Source: JACCXE01 sp963718605 (GTDB lineage: Bacteria; Actinomycetota; Acidimicrobiia; Acidimicrobiales; JACCXE01). Taken from it: a DNA stretch of 64,000 nucleotides. This document shows positions 51,717 to 60,734 of this stretch, piece after piece. Made by a program: the position numbers and the translations under genes. The notes below the pieces were generated by a model. The model did not search any database. It was not told the origin of the DNA and saw nothing but the letters and a program-made list of their open reading frames with translations. The stretch's first letter is position 1, and the number at the start of each line of letters is the position of its first letter. The stretch lies in the NCBI GenBank assembly GCA_963718605.1, contig OY970363.1, forward strand, positions 868,001 to 932,000. Direction: 5' to 3'.

Positions 51717-52674
51717 CGTGCATGACCGCGGCGATCGTGACGACGTCGAGAGAACCGGTCGGTTTGCCCGCGTCGTCGACGACGATCACGGAGAGAACGC
51801 CCTGCGCGACCAACGCGTCGAGTGCTTCGCGCAGACCGGCGCGGTGCGACACGGTCGGCAGCCCGGTCACGTCGGCCGGCACGGCCGCGAGTTTCGCGTC
51901 AGACACCCGGCGCAACGCGAGGCGGCGCAGCGCACGTTCGTTGCCGAGGAACGCTTCGACGAAGAGACTGGCGGGCGCGCGCAATAGTTCGTCGGGCGGA
52001 CCGAACTGTGCGAGCACGCCGCCGACGTTGAGCAAGGCGACGCGGTCAGCGAGCTTGATGGCCTCGTCGATGTCGTGCGTTACGAACACGATCGTCTTGC
52101 GAACGCGTCGTTGCAGCGCGATCAATTCGTCCTGCAGACGCAACCGCACGATCGGATCGACCGCCGAGTAGGGCTCGTCCATGAGGAGGACCGGGGGGTC
52201 GGCGGCGAGCGCACGCGCCACGCCCACGCGCTGCTGTTGGCCACCCGACAGCGCCGCGGGGTAACGCCTGAGCAAGGACGGATCGAGGCCGACGAGATCG
52301 ACGAGTTCGTCGACCCGCGCGCGAATGCGCTCCTTGTCCCAGCCCAACAACCTGGGCACGGTGGCGATGTTGGCCGCGATCGTGCGGTGTGGGAACAGGC
52401 CCGCCTGCTGGATGACGTAGCCCATCCCCCGCCGCAATTCGTGCAACGGCACGGTGCGCGTGTCCCGCCCGAACAGTTCGATCGTGCCGCTCGTGGGCTC
52501 TTCGAGCCGGTTGATCATGCGCAGCGTCGTGGTCTTGCCGCAGCCTGAAGGTCCGACCAATGCGGTGAGGCTGCCTTCGGGCAAATCGAGGCTGAGATCG
52601 CTGACGGCCTCCACCGACGAACCGGCGAAGCGCTTACTGACCGCGCGCAGCCGTATCGCCGTCGGCGCGTCCAT
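51697..52674 (-). CDS. Glycine betaine/choline-type ABC importer, ATPase with CBS domain
   Basis: 325 residues. Walker A GPSGCGKTT, Q-loop YVIQQAGLFPH, signature LSGGQQQRVGVARAL, Walker B VLLMDEPYSAVD and switch His in VTHDID. The last ~65 residues contain a CBS-type repeat (VSHRAGLREALDALVAQGVLSVIVVDDAGKPTG), a single CBS where OpuA-type ATPases often have two; these sense ionic strength in that system. First gene of the four-gene importer operon. Confidence 0.92.
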   Translation of the reverse strand: MDAPTAIRLRAVSKRFAGSSVEAVSDLSLDLPEGSLTALVGPSGCGKTTTLRMINRLEEPTSGTIELFGRDTRTVPLHELRRGMGYVIQQAGLFPHRTIAANIATVPRLLGWDKERIRARVDELVDLVGLDPSLLRRYPAALSGGQQQRVGVARALAADPPVLLMDEPYSAVDPIVRLRLQDELIALQRRVRKTIVFVTHDIDEAIKLADRVALLNVGGVLAQFGPPDELLRAPASLFVEAFLGNERALRRLALRRVSDAKLAAVPADVTGLPTVSHRAGLREALDALVAQGVLSVIVVDDAGKPTGSLDVVTIAAVMHDEHRRE

Positions 52675-52710
52675 CGACTGAGCTTAGAAGCGCGCCTCCA
52701 TTAACTTGGA

Positions 52711-53943
52711 GTGATCGTGGCTAGGGAGTCGTTACTGAAACAGTCGTGGCGCGAGGCGCGCGAGACCATGTCGCGGTTCGTCGCAGGCAATCAATGGTTC
52801 AGCGTTGTGGTGGCTGCGCTGTTGCTGGCGACCATTGGCTTCGTGATCGGTCAGACCCGCGGGGAACACGACGCTACGCCGACGAATTTGCGCGCCGACC
52901 AGCAGGCCTTGTCGACCAGCACCACGGCGGTGGGCTTCACCGAGCCCACGTTTCCCGTGACGGCTCCGACGATTCCGCCGCCCTACGGCCCCACGATCCC
53001 AGGCCTCGGGTTCATCTCGCCCCAGCCAACCACCCGCGGCAGCGCCACCGCCACAACGACGCGTTCAGCGACCACCACCACCTCCGGATCCACCGCCACG
53101 ACGGTCGCCGCAGGTTCGGGCGCGACCACCACCACGGCCACCACCACGCCCCCGTTTGTGATCGCCCCGTCGGCGTTCAACCTCAACCGCATCGCGTATG
53201 TCGCCAGCGGCGGCACGTGGAGCGTCAACCCCGACGGGTCCGATGCGCAGCCGATCACCGCGAACGCGTTCACTCCCGCGTGGTCGCCGAATCACACGAT
53301 GATCGCGTTCTCGAATGCGGATAAGCCGGGCGGCAGCCTGTTCACGATCTCGTCGAGCGGGACGCGCACGCAACTCACGCCGGCCGGCACGCGCGACATC
53401 TCGCCGACCTGGTCGCCCGACGGAACCCAGCTCGCCTTCGCCCGCGACACGAACAGCATTTGGGTGGTCAATCGCAGCGGGTCGGTTGCCCATCAGATCA
53501 CCACGAGTAGTTGCATCAACTACGACCCAACCTGGTCGTCGGACGGCACGCATATCGCGTTCTGGTCCAGTCGCGACCAGTGCGGTTCAGGCAGCTTCGA
53601 GTTGTACGTGATGAACAGCGACGGCACCAACGTCAGGAAGCTGGGCACGGCGAAGAACAGCGGGGCGCCGGCGTTCAGCCCCGATGGCGGCACGATCGCC
53701 TACTCCAGCGACCAGAACAGCGGCTCGTCCGGCACCGAGATCTACACGATCAAGCTCGACGGCACGGGAGTGAAGCGGCTCACGGTGTCGCCCGGTGAGG
53801 ACACCGATCCCACATGGTCGCCCGACGGAAGCCGCATCGCGTTTCGAAGCGACCGCGGCGCCAGCGGCGGGATCTACACGATGAAGGCCGACGGTACCGA
53901 CGAGCGTTTTGTGGTCAGCGGCGCCCAACCCAGCTGGAGCTAA
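52711..53943 (+). CDS. Membrane-anchored TolB-like beta-propeller protein
   Basis: 410 residues. A short cytoplasmic N-terminus, one membrane helix (about 29-47, FSVVVAALLLATIGFVIG), a ~100-residue Ser/Thr/Pro-rich linker with runs such as TTTTSGSTATT, and a propeller domain of WD40-like PD40 repeats, seen as WSPNHTMIAFSN, WSPDGTQLAFAR, WSSDGTHIAFWS, FSPDGGTIAYSS and WSPDGSRIAFRS. Probably extracytoplasmic binding protein; partner unknown. GTG 52711 or 52717 could be the start. It diverges from the importer operon. Confidence 0.8.
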   Translation: MIVARESLLKQSWREARETMSRFVAGNQWFSVVVAALLLATIGFVIGQTRGEHDATPTNLRADQQALSTSTTAVGFTEPTFPVTAPTIPPPYGPTIPGLGFISPQPTTRGSATATTTRSATTTTSGSTATTVAAGSGATTTTATTTPPFVIAPSAFNLNRIAYVASGGTWSVNPDGSDAQPITANAFTPAWSPNHTMIAFSNADKPGGSLFTISSSGTRTQLTPAGTRDISPTWSPDGTQLAFARDTNSIWVVNRSGSVAHQITTSSCINYDPTWSSDGTHIAFWSSRDQCGSGSFELYVMNSDGTNVRKLGTAKNSGAPAFSPDGGTIAYSSDQNSGSSGTEIYTIKLDGTGVKRLTVSPGEDTDPTWSPDGSRIAFRSDRGASGGIYTMKADGTDERFVVSGAQPSWS

Positions 53944-54020
53944 CCGCTCGTTACGGGGTCGCGATGAGACGGGCAGTTCTACCCATCGACTTGGAGCAGT
54001 CAGATGAAACAGTATGAGGC

Positions 54021-54641
54021 ATGTTCGATTTTCTGGGGCGATTCCGGGCTGCTGGCCCGATAATTATTGCGGTACTGAGCCTCGTGGCCGGCGTAACCGC
54101 GTTCGCGCTGACCTCCGGCGACGACGGTGAATCGTTGGACGCGACGAACACCACCCTCGTGGTGGACCCGACCATCACGACGGATGCGAGCCCACCCTCA
54201 TCGACGACGAGCACGAGTACGGATACCTCAACGACCCTGGCAACCACCACGACTCGCAAGCCAACAACAACAACGCCCCCCACCACCGCGTTACAGACAC
54301 TCGTGCTGTCGATGGTCGGAGTTGGCGTGGGGACGCCTTGTCACGACGCGGCGACTACGACCACCAGCGGCTCAGGCGGCTACGAGATCGACGGCTGCTT
54401 CTTTGGCAGCTTTTGGCCCGCGTCAGAAAGCAACGTCCATGTGACCCTTCGAAGCGACCTCGGATTCGTAGGCCCAATCTCGTACCCGTGTCATGTGAGC
54501 GAGGGGCAGTGCCACGGTTACCACGGGCTGGGTCCTCAGGAACGCGCCGTCGACCAACGCGAGTGTTTCTGGCTTACAACCTCCGACCCAGGGTGGACAA
54601 CGAAGTCCGCAGAAGTCTGCATGGTTTGGCGACATCGCTAA
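54021..54641 (+). CDS. Tethered secreted protein with Thr-rich linker, function unknown
   Basis: 206 residues, not recognised. One N-terminal membrane helix (about 12-31, PIIIAVLSLVAGVTAFAL), a ~55-residue Thr/Ser/Pro linker, and a small Cys-containing domain (Cys at about 106, 125, 155, 162, 182 and 199) that could be disulphide-bonded. Same architecture, in miniature, as the preceding propeller protein 77 bp upstream. Start ATG 54021. Confidence 0.55.
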   Translation: MFDFLGRFRAAGPIIIAVLSLVAGVTAFALTSGDDGESLDATNTTLVVDPTITTDASPPSSTTSTSTDTSTTLATTTTRKPTTTTPPTTALQTLVLSMVGVGVGTPCHDAATTTTSGSGGYEIDGCFFGSFWPASESNVHVTLRSDLGFVGPISYPCHVSEGQCHGYHGLGPQERAVDQRECFWLTTSDPGWTTKSAEVCMVWRHR

Positions 54642-54659
54642 GGCGGCGTCTCGATCGGT

Positions 54660-55697
54660 TCACACGCGCGGTTCGAGCAGGTAGTGCGAAACCATCCACT
54701 CGTCGCCGTCGTGGTAGCCCCAGATCTCGCGGGTTGAGAGCAGGAACAGCCGCCAGTTGGCGAGCAACACCTTGGCGTGGCGGGGCGTGCTGTCGGCACT
54801 GAGAATCCGTTGCGCCTGCGCGCGGTTGGCGTCGAGTCGTTCGAGCCACGCTTCGAGTGTCTTGGCGTAGTGGGTGCCACTCACTGCCCACCGCTGGGTG
54901 ACGGCGAGGTCGTCGGCGAAGTGCAGCATCAGGTCGTGCGACGGCATCGTGCCAGCGGTGAAGAAGCGTTCCGCGGCCCAGGTGTTCTCGAAGCGATACG
55001 CGAGGCGGCGGTGGGAGAAGACGTGGATGAACGCCTTGGCGTCGGGCTTGAGCCACTTGCCCACGCGACGCAGCAACTCTGACCAGTTGCGCATGTGCTC
55101 GAACATCTCGACGGACATCACGCGGTCGAACGTGCGGCCCGGGTCGAAGTCGTTCACGTCGGCGGTGAGGATCGTCAGCTTGTGGGTGAGGCCCTTGCGG
55201 TCGCGCTCGGCCTCGATCCATTCGCGCTGCCGGTTCGAGTTCGACACGCCGGTGACTTTCACGTCGTAGTGCTCGGCCAGATACAGCGACAGTGCGCCCC
55301 AACCACAGCCGAGGTCGAGGATCTCCATGCCGTCGCACACGCCGGCGCGCTCGACAGACAGCTTGAGCATCGCCTCCTCGGCGTCGCCGATGTTCGTGAC
55401 GCCCTCAGGCCAGTAGCACCCGCTGTATTTCCGGCGGGGGCCGAGGATCAACGCCATGAACTCTGCGGGCAACTCGTAGTGCTGCTCGTTGGCCTTGGCG
55501 GGCACTTCGGCGACGGGCCCCGTCTTCATGTGGGCAACCAGATCGCGCAAGCGGGCGTCCTGGGCTTCGACGCCGCCTCGCTCCTCGTCGCGGTGGCGTT
55601 TCCAGGTGGCCGCCCGTGAAGCAACACGAAGCAGCGAATCTGGCAACAGGCCAGACCCGAGCGCACTATCGAGCATGGCGTAGCGGCGTGAGGTCAT
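54660..55697 (-). CDS. SAM-dependent methyltransferase, CFA-synthase family (member 1)
   Basis: 345 residues of the cyclopropane-fatty-acyl-phospholipid synthase superfamily. SAM-binding motif EILDLGCGWGALSLYLAEHY; the active-site-like Cys is in KYSGCYW; VEMFEHMRNW carries the Glu, and the C-terminus has YAKTLEAWLERLD. Shorter N-terminus than classical CFA synthases. It is divergent from the flavoprotein-DUF1365-CFA operon, only 35 bp apart, so a joint function is likely. Substrate may be unsaturated acyl chains, but coclaurine-type N-methyltransferases share this fold. Confidence 0.8.
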   Translation of the reverse strand: MTSRRYAMLDSALGSGLLPDSLLRVASRAATWKRHRDEERGGVEAQDARLRDLVAHMKTGPVAEVPAKANEQHYELPAEFMALILGPRRKYSGCYWPEGVTNIGDAEEAMLKLSVERAGVCDGMEILDLGCGWGALSLYLAEHYDVKVTGVSNSNRQREWIEAERDRKGLTHKLTILTADVNDFDPGRTFDRVMSVEMFEHMRNWSELLRRVGKWLKPDAKAFIHVFSHRRLAYRFENTWAAERFFTAGTMPSHDLMLHFADDLAVTQRWAVSGTHYAKTLEAWLERLDANRAQAQRILSADSTPRHAKVLLANWRLFLLSTREIWGYHDGDEWMVSHYLLEPRV

Positions 55698-55732
55698 AAC
55701 GATTCTTCATCCGGAGCACGCGCCGACACCGG

Positions 55733-56989
55733 ATGACGTTGGTGCGAGTTGCGGTGATCGGCGCGGGGGTTTCGGGGCTTGTTACAGCCCATCTGCTCGC
55801 GCGGGCCCACGATGTCACCGTGTTCGAAGGGGGCGACTACCCGGGCGGGCACACCAACACGGTGCGGGTCGACACCGAAGACAACACGTATTTCGTTGAC
55901 ACCGGGTTCATCGTGTTCAACGATCGGACCTACCCGAACTTTCACCGTCTGCTGCGCGAACTCGGCGTGGGGTGGCAGCCCTCGAACATGAGCTTCGGCG
56001 TCACCGACGACAGCGGCAGCTTTGAGTACGCCAGTACCGGCGTGAACGGCGTGTTCGCCAAGCGCTCGCACGTCGCGACGCCGTCGTTCTACCGGATGCT
56101 CAGCGACATGAATCGGTTTCAGAAGCAGGCCCGCGAACTACTCGACGGGCGAGGCGACGACCCAACGTTCGGGGACTGGCTCGAGGCGAACAACTACTCG
56201 CGGCAGTTCATCGACAAGCTGATCGTGCCGCAGGCGTCGGCGGTTTGGTCGGCGGACCCAAAACAGATGTGGTCGTTCCCGGCGAAGTTCCTCGCCCAAT
56301 TCTTCGACAACCACGGGATGCTCGCCTTCCGGAATCGTCCCAAGTGGCGCACGGTCGTTGGCGGTTCGCATAGCTATGTACAGAAGATCGTCGAGTCGCT
56401 CGGTGACCGAGTGAAGCTAAACGCGCCAGTTCGCGAGGTGCGTCGTTGTGAGGACCGCGTGCTCGTTGTTCCAGTGGGAGGCGAGCCACTCGAGTTCGAC
56501 GAAGTCGTGTTCGCCATCCACTCGGATCAGGCGCTCCGGATACTCAGTGATGCGACCGCGACTGAGCGCGCCGTGCTGGGCGCGATCCCGTATCAAGCCA
56601 ACGAGGCCGTGCTGCACACCGACCGCCGGCTCCTACCTCGGCGTCGGCGTGCCTGGGCCAGTTGGAACTTCCACCTACTCGCCGAGCCGCCACCGAAAAC
56701 GACGGTCACGTACCACATGAACCGTCTGCAATCGCTGACGGCGGACCGCGAGTTCTGCGTGACGCTCAACCACTCGGCCGGCATCGACCCGTCCAAGGTG
56801 ATCAAGCGGATCGAATACGCGCACCCCGTGTTCACCCCTGAAGGCATGGCCGCGCAGGCCCGGCACGGTGAGATCAGCGGCCACAACCGCACGCACTATT
56901 GCGGCGCGTACTGGAGTTGGGGCTTTCACGAAGACGGCGTGAACAGCGCGCTGCGCGTCGCCCAGGCATTCGGGATCGACGGCATTTAG
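55733..56989 (+). CDS. Amine-oxidase-like FAD oxidoreductase (COG2907 type)
   Basis: 418 residues. FAD-binding N-terminus VAVIGAGVSGLVTAHLLARAHDVTVFEGGDYPGGHTNTV; later VVPQASAVWSADPKQMW and YCGAYWSWGFHEDGV, the family C-terminus. Such proteins are repeatedly found beside DUF1365 and CFA-synthase genes, and this is the order here. Role is inferred to be oxidation or desaturation of a lipid acyl chain; not established. ATG 55733; the next gene starts immediately after the stop. Confidence 0.82.
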   Translation: MTLVRVAVIGAGVSGLVTAHLLARAHDVTVFEGGDYPGGHTNTVRVDTEDNTYFVDTGFIVFNDRTYPNFHRLLRELGVGWQPSNMSFGVTDDSGSFEYASTGVNGVFAKRSHVATPSFYRMLSDMNRFQKQARELLDGRGDDPTFGDWLEANNYSRQFIDKLIVPQASAVWSADPKQMWSFPAKFLAQFFDNHGMLAFRNRPKWRTVVGGSHSYVQKIVESLGDRVKLNAPVREVRRCEDRVLVVPVGGEPLEFDEVVFAIHSDQALRILSDATATERAVLGAIPYQANEAVLHTDRRLLPRRRRAWASWNFHLLAEPPPKTTVTYHMNRLQSLTADREFCVTLNHSAGIDPSKVIKRIEYAHPVFTPEGMAAQARHGEISGHNRTHYCGAYWSWGFHEDGVNSALRVAQAFGIDGI

Positions 56990-57742
56990 GTGCAGTCGGC
57001 CATTTACGAAGGCATTGTGCGCCATCGCCGCGTTTCCGAACGCGAGCACGCGTTCACCTACAGGATCGCGATGCAATACGTGGACCTGGACGAAGTGGAC
57101 CAGCTAGTCGGCGGCCGGCTCGTCAAGTCCGGCTTCGGCGTCACGCGTTTCCGTCGTTCCGATTTCTACGGCGACCCCGCGGTGTCGTTGGCCGACGCGG
57201 TACGCGGCCTCGTGCACGAGCGCACCGGTCGCACGCTCGACGGCCCCATCCGCTTGCTGACGCACCTGCGCTCGCTGGGCCACTGCTTCAACCCGGTCAG
57301 CTTCTACTACTGCTTTGCCGCCGACGGCGAGCGACTGGAAGCGCTCGTCGCCGAAGTAACCAACACACCGTGGGGTGAGCGTCACGCGTACGTGTTGGCG
57401 CGGCCTGCCGACTCCGACGGCAAGGCGGTGCTGTCCGGCAGCTTCGCCAAGGAGTTCCACGTCTCCCCGTTCATGGGGATGGACCAGCGCTACTCGTGGA
57501 AGGTGCCGGCACCCGGCGACTCGCTCTTCGTGCACCTCGAATCGAACCAGCACGCTGAACGCGTCTTCGACGCGACCCTGCAACTCGACCGCAAGCCCTT
57601 CGACCGTCGGACGCTCCGACGCGTCGCACTGCGCTACCCCACCGCTAGCCGGCGCATGTTGTTGCTCATCTACATCCACGCCCTCGTCTTGCGCCTCAAA
57701 GGCGTCAAGGTCAAACCCCATCCAGGAGTAGTCGCACCGTGA
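56990..57742 (+). CDS. DUF1365-family protein
   Basis: 250 residues. Family features are QSAIYEGIVRHRRVSEREHAFTYR at the start, LRSLGHCFNPVSFYYCF in the middle and EVTNTPWGERHAYVL. Function unknown; almost always linked to CFA-type methyltransferases and the COG2907 flavoprotein. GTG start abuts the flavoprotein stop, and its own end overlaps the CFA gene as GTGA, so the three are translated together. Confidence 0.85.
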   Translation: MQSAIYEGIVRHRRVSEREHAFTYRIAMQYVDLDEVDQLVGGRLVKSGFGVTRFRRSDFYGDPAVSLADAVRGLVHERTGRTLDGPIRLLTHLRSLGHCFNPVSFYYCFAADGERLEALVAEVTNTPWGERHAYVLARPADSDGKAVLSGSFAKEFHVSPFMGMDQRYSWKVPAPGDSLFVHLESNQHAERVFDATLQLDRKPFDRRTLRRVALRYPTASRRMLLLIYIHALVLRLKGVKVKPHPGVVAP

Positions 57743-58959
57743 TCGAACGTCCCGCCCGCTCGGCCGTTTTGGCCGTCCTCCGCCGGATCAACGTCGGCCG
57801 CATCACGATCCATGAAGGTGGACGCAAGTATGTGTGCGGCCCCGGGAACGGCCCGGAGGCGACCATCCGCGTCCACGTCGACAAGGCCTGGCCGATGCTG
57901 CTGCGCGGCGGGACGGGCTGCGTGGACGCCTACGTCGATGGTCTCTGGGACACCGACGACTTGACGGCCGTGTTCCGCGTCGCCGCCCGCAACATCGGAC
58001 GCGTCGACGCGCTGCGCAAGAAGTTCGGCTTCTTCGGCACGCCGTGGTTGCGCGCGCGGGACGCGTTCGCGCGCAATACGCCCGAGCGCAGCCGCAAGGA
58101 CATCTCCGCGCACTACGACCTTGGCAACGACATGTTCTCGCTCATGCTCGATCCGAAGATGATGTACTCGTGCGCCTTCTTCGAGAAGCCAGGCGCCACG
58201 CTGGCCGAAGCATCAGACCGCAAGCTCGAAACGGTGTGCGAGAAACTCGATCTTGGCCCTGACGATCACGTCGTTGAGATCGGCACCGGCTGGGGCGGCT
58301 TCGCCGTCTACGCCGCCAGCACGCGCGGCTGCCGAGTCACCACCACCACGATCTCGCAGGAGCAGTACGACGTGGCCGTGAAGCGCGTCGCCGAAGCCGG
58401 CGTCGAACACCTCGTGGACTGCCGCCTCGACGACTACCGCGACATGAGCGGCCAGTACGACAAGTTGGTGTCGCTTGAAATGATCGAGGCCGTGGGCCAC
58501 AAGGACTTCGGCACCTACTTCGCGCAGTGCTCAACGCTGTTGAAGGCGGACGGCCTCATGCTGCTGCAGGCGATCACCATCGACGACCGGTCCTACGACA
58601 TCTCCAAGATCACCAAGAGTTTCATCCGCACCTACATCTTCCCGAACGGCTGCCTGCCGTCAGTGCAGGTGATGGCCGACAACGTCGCCAAGCGCACGAA
58701 CATGCGCGCGATCGACCTCGAGGACTACACCCCGCACTACGCCGAGACACTGCGGCAGTGGCGCACCAACTTCTTCGCCAACACCGAGACGCTCGACGAA
58801 CTTGGCTACGACGAGAAGTTTCGGCGCCTCTGGCACGGCTACCTCAGCTACTGCGAAGCCGGCTTCGAGGAGCGCCACATCGGATTGGTGCAGATGGTGT
58901 TGGCCAAGCCCGACTACCGCGTCGGACTGAGAAAGCCGCAAGCGGCCTTCGCCAGCTAG
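57739..58959 (+). CDS. cfa: Cyclopropane-fatty-acyl-phospholipid synthase family protein (member 2)
   Basis: 406 residues with full CFA-synthase architecture: N-terminal domain, then DISAHYDLGNDMFSLMLDPKMMYSCAFF with the active-site Cys, SAM motif VVEIGTGWGGFAVYAAS, Glu in SLEMIEAVGHKDF, and HYAETLRQWRTNF with the conserved Tyr. It methylenates the double bond of phospholipid acyl chains, or may form mid-chain methyl branches. The stop TAG is shared with the opposite-strand nuoD stop (CTAG palindrome at 58956-58959). Start GTG. Confidence 0.9.
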   Translation: MIERPARSAVLAVLRRINVGRITIHEGGRKYVCGPGNGPEATIRVHVDKAWPMLLRGGTGCVDAYVDGLWDTDDLTAVFRVAARNIGRVDALRKKFGFFGTPWLRARDAFARNTPERSRKDISAHYDLGNDMFSLMLDPKMMYSCAFFEKPGATLAEASDRKLETVCEKLDLGPDDHVVEIGTGWGGFAVYAASTRGCRVTTTTISQEQYDVAVKRVAEAGVEHLVDCRLDDYRDMSGQYDKLVSLEMIEAVGHKDFGTYFAQCSTLLKADGLMLLQAITIDDRSYDISKITKSFIRTYIFPNGCLPSVQVMADNVAKRTNMRAIDLEDYTPHYAETLRQWRTNFFANTETLDELGYDEKFRRLWHGYLSYCEAGFEERHIGLVQMVLAKPDYRVGLRKPQAAFAS

Positions 58960-60287
58960 CGGTCGACCTCGCCCATCACCGGGTCGACTGAGGAAATCAC
59001 CGCAACGGCGTCGGCGATCAAACCCCCGCGCAGCATCACCGGCAACGACTGCAGGTTCACGAAGGACGGGCCGCGGATGTGCAAGCGGTACGGCTTCGAC
59101 GTGCCATCGCTCACGAGGTAACAACCGAGTTCGCCGCGGGGCGACTCGACGGCCACGTAGACCTCACCTTCAGGGACCTTGAAGCCCTCGGTGAAGATCT
59201 TGAAGTGGTGGATCAACGCTTCCATCGACTCGTCGATACGCGAGCGCGGCGGCGGCGTGACCTTCTTGTCGAGCGTGCGGTACGGCCCACTCGGCATGAC
59301 GTCGAGAATCTGGCGCACGATCCGCAACGACTCGCGCATCTCGTTCAGGCGGATGGCGTAGCGGTCGAACGCGTCGCCGTACGTGCCGACGACCACGTCG
59401 AACTCCATCTGGTCGTAGTGGAAGTACGGCATGTTGCGCCGAAGGTCCCACTCGACACCCGTCGAACGAAGCACCGGCCCCGTAGCCGACAGGGCGATCG
59501 CCTGCTCGGGAGTCAACACGCCGACGCCTTGCGTGCGCTGCGTAAAGATCGGCTGGCCCGTCAACAACACGTCGTACTCGTCGAGGCGGGGCGGGATCGC
59601 GTCGAGGAGAAACAGCACGTCGTCGCGCCATCCGTCGGGCAGGTCGGCGGCCGAACCACCCACACGGATGTAGTTGTGGTTCATGCGAAGGCCAGTGACC
59701 TTCTCGAGGAAGCTGAGCACCAACTCGCGTTCGCGCCAGCCGAAGATCATCATGGAGACCGCGCCGACATCCATGCCGTTCGTCGCCATGAACAACAGGT
59801 GGGAGCTGATGCGGTTCAGCTCGGCCATCAGCATACGGATCCAAATCGCCCGCTCGGGGATCTCGATGCCGAGCAACTTCTCGACGGCCATCGCGAACAC
59901 CATCTCGTTGTGCAGCGGCGAGAGGTAGTCCATGCGGGTGACGTTCGTGCCACCCTGCGTGTACGTCAGGTACTCGGCCTGCTTCTCCATACCGGTGTGG
60001 AGATAGCCGATGACGGGTTTGGTGCGGACGACGGTTTCGCCGTCCAGTTCCAGCATGAGTCGCAGGACGCCGTGCGTGCTCGGGTGCTGCGGCCCCATGT
60101 TGATGATCATCGTCTGATCGTCGGTGGACTCGATCGACAGGTCGTTGGCGTCGAGTTGCGGGCCTTCGGGTAGGCGCAGCACCGCGCCTTGCTCCTTCAG
60201 CAGCTCCATCGCGGATGTGTCCGCGGTGGGGTCCATTTCCTGGCGCCCCTCAGACGTCAGCTCCGTGTCTTCGTTGACGGTCGACAT
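58956..60287 (-). CDS. nuoD: Complex I cluster 2, subunit NuoD
   Basis: 443 residues, with an N-terminal extension of ~60 hydrophilic residues. GPQHPSTHG with its His, GYLHTGMEKQAEYLTYTQ and the quinone-site Tyr Y121 (TRMDYLSPLHNE) are all canonical, in contrast to cluster 1. GVEWDLRRNMP and GELGCYLVSDGTSKPYRL are standard. ATG directly follows the nuoC stop. It is the last gene of nuoABCD; nuoE lies 9.6 kb further on. Confidence 0.96.
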   Translation of the reverse strand: MSTVNEDTELTSEGRQEMDPTADTSAMELLKEQGAVLRLPEGPQLDANDLSIESTDDQTMIINMGPQHPSTHGVLRLMLELDGETVVRTKPVIGYLHTGMEKQAEYLTYTQGGTNVTRMDYLSPLHNEMVFAMAVEKLLGIEIPERAIWIRMLMAELNRISSHLLFMATNGMDVGAVSMMIFGWRERELVLSFLEKVTGLRMNHNYIRVGGSAADLPDGWRDDVLFLLDAIPPRLDEYDVLLTGQPIFTQRTQGVGVLTPEQAIALSATGPVLRSTGVEWDLRRNMPYFHYDQMEFDVVVGTYGDAFDRYAIRLNEMRESLRIVRQILDVMPSGPYRTLDKKVTPPPRSRIDESMEALIHHFKIFTEGFKVPEGEVYVAVESPRGELGCYLVSDGTSKPYRLHIRGPSFVNLQSLPVMLRGGLIADAVAVISSVDPVMGEVDR

Positions 60288-60734
60288 CTACTTGGAAGCC
60301 CTCGGCGCTTTGAACTGCACGGGCACGCGCACGTCCTCGAAGTCCTTGCGCAAGGGATGGCCTTCCCAGTCCTCCGGCATCAGGATGCGGGTGAGGTCGG
60401 GGTGCTCGTCGAACACGATGCCCATCATGTCGAACGCCTCGCGCTCCATCGCTTCCGAGCCGGGGTACAGATCGAACAGCGTGTGGATGTGAGGGTCTTC
60501 AGCGGGCACTTGGATGCGGATGCGCACGCGGGTGGCTTCGCCCATGTTCAGCAGCCCGACCACAACTTCGAACCGTTCAGGCTCGATGCCCTCGGGGAGC
60601 GCGCGGCCCGGATGCGTGAGGTAGTCGACGGCGGTGAGGTCGACGCACATGTTGAACCCGGCGTCTTTGTATTCCGCGACCTTCGCGACGTACTCGTCAC
60701 GCGAGACGTGCACCACGTCGGCGACGTCCGTCAT
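60288..60734 (-). CDS. nuoC: Complex I cluster 2, subunit NuoC
   Basis: 148-residue compact 30-kDa-type subunit: HTLFDLYPGSEAMEREAFDMMGIVFDEHPDLTRILMPEDWEGHPLRKDF is the family core (quoted here in pieces HTLFDLYPGSEAMERE and EDWEGHPLRKDF). It lacks the long acidic ends of the cluster 1 copy. ATG overlaps the nuoB stop as ATGA. Confidence 0.94.
   Translation of the reverse strand: MTDVADVVHVSRDEYVAKVAEYKDAGFNMCVDLTAVDYLTHPGRALPEGIEPERFEVVVGLLNMGEATRVRIRIQVPAEDPHIHTLFDLYPGSEAMEREAFDMMGIVFDEHPDLTRILMPEDWEGHPLRKDFEDVRVPVQFKAPRASK

Noticed and set aside
53040..53160. Possible short tandem DNA repeat in the Thr-rich linker of the propeller protein
   Set aside because: The ACC/ACG triplets follow from the Thr-rich amino acid sequence and do not form regular units.
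52983..53273. Minus-strand Val-rich frame inside the TolB-like gene
   Set aside because: Result of the Thr/Ala codon repeats of the linker read antisense; not a gene.
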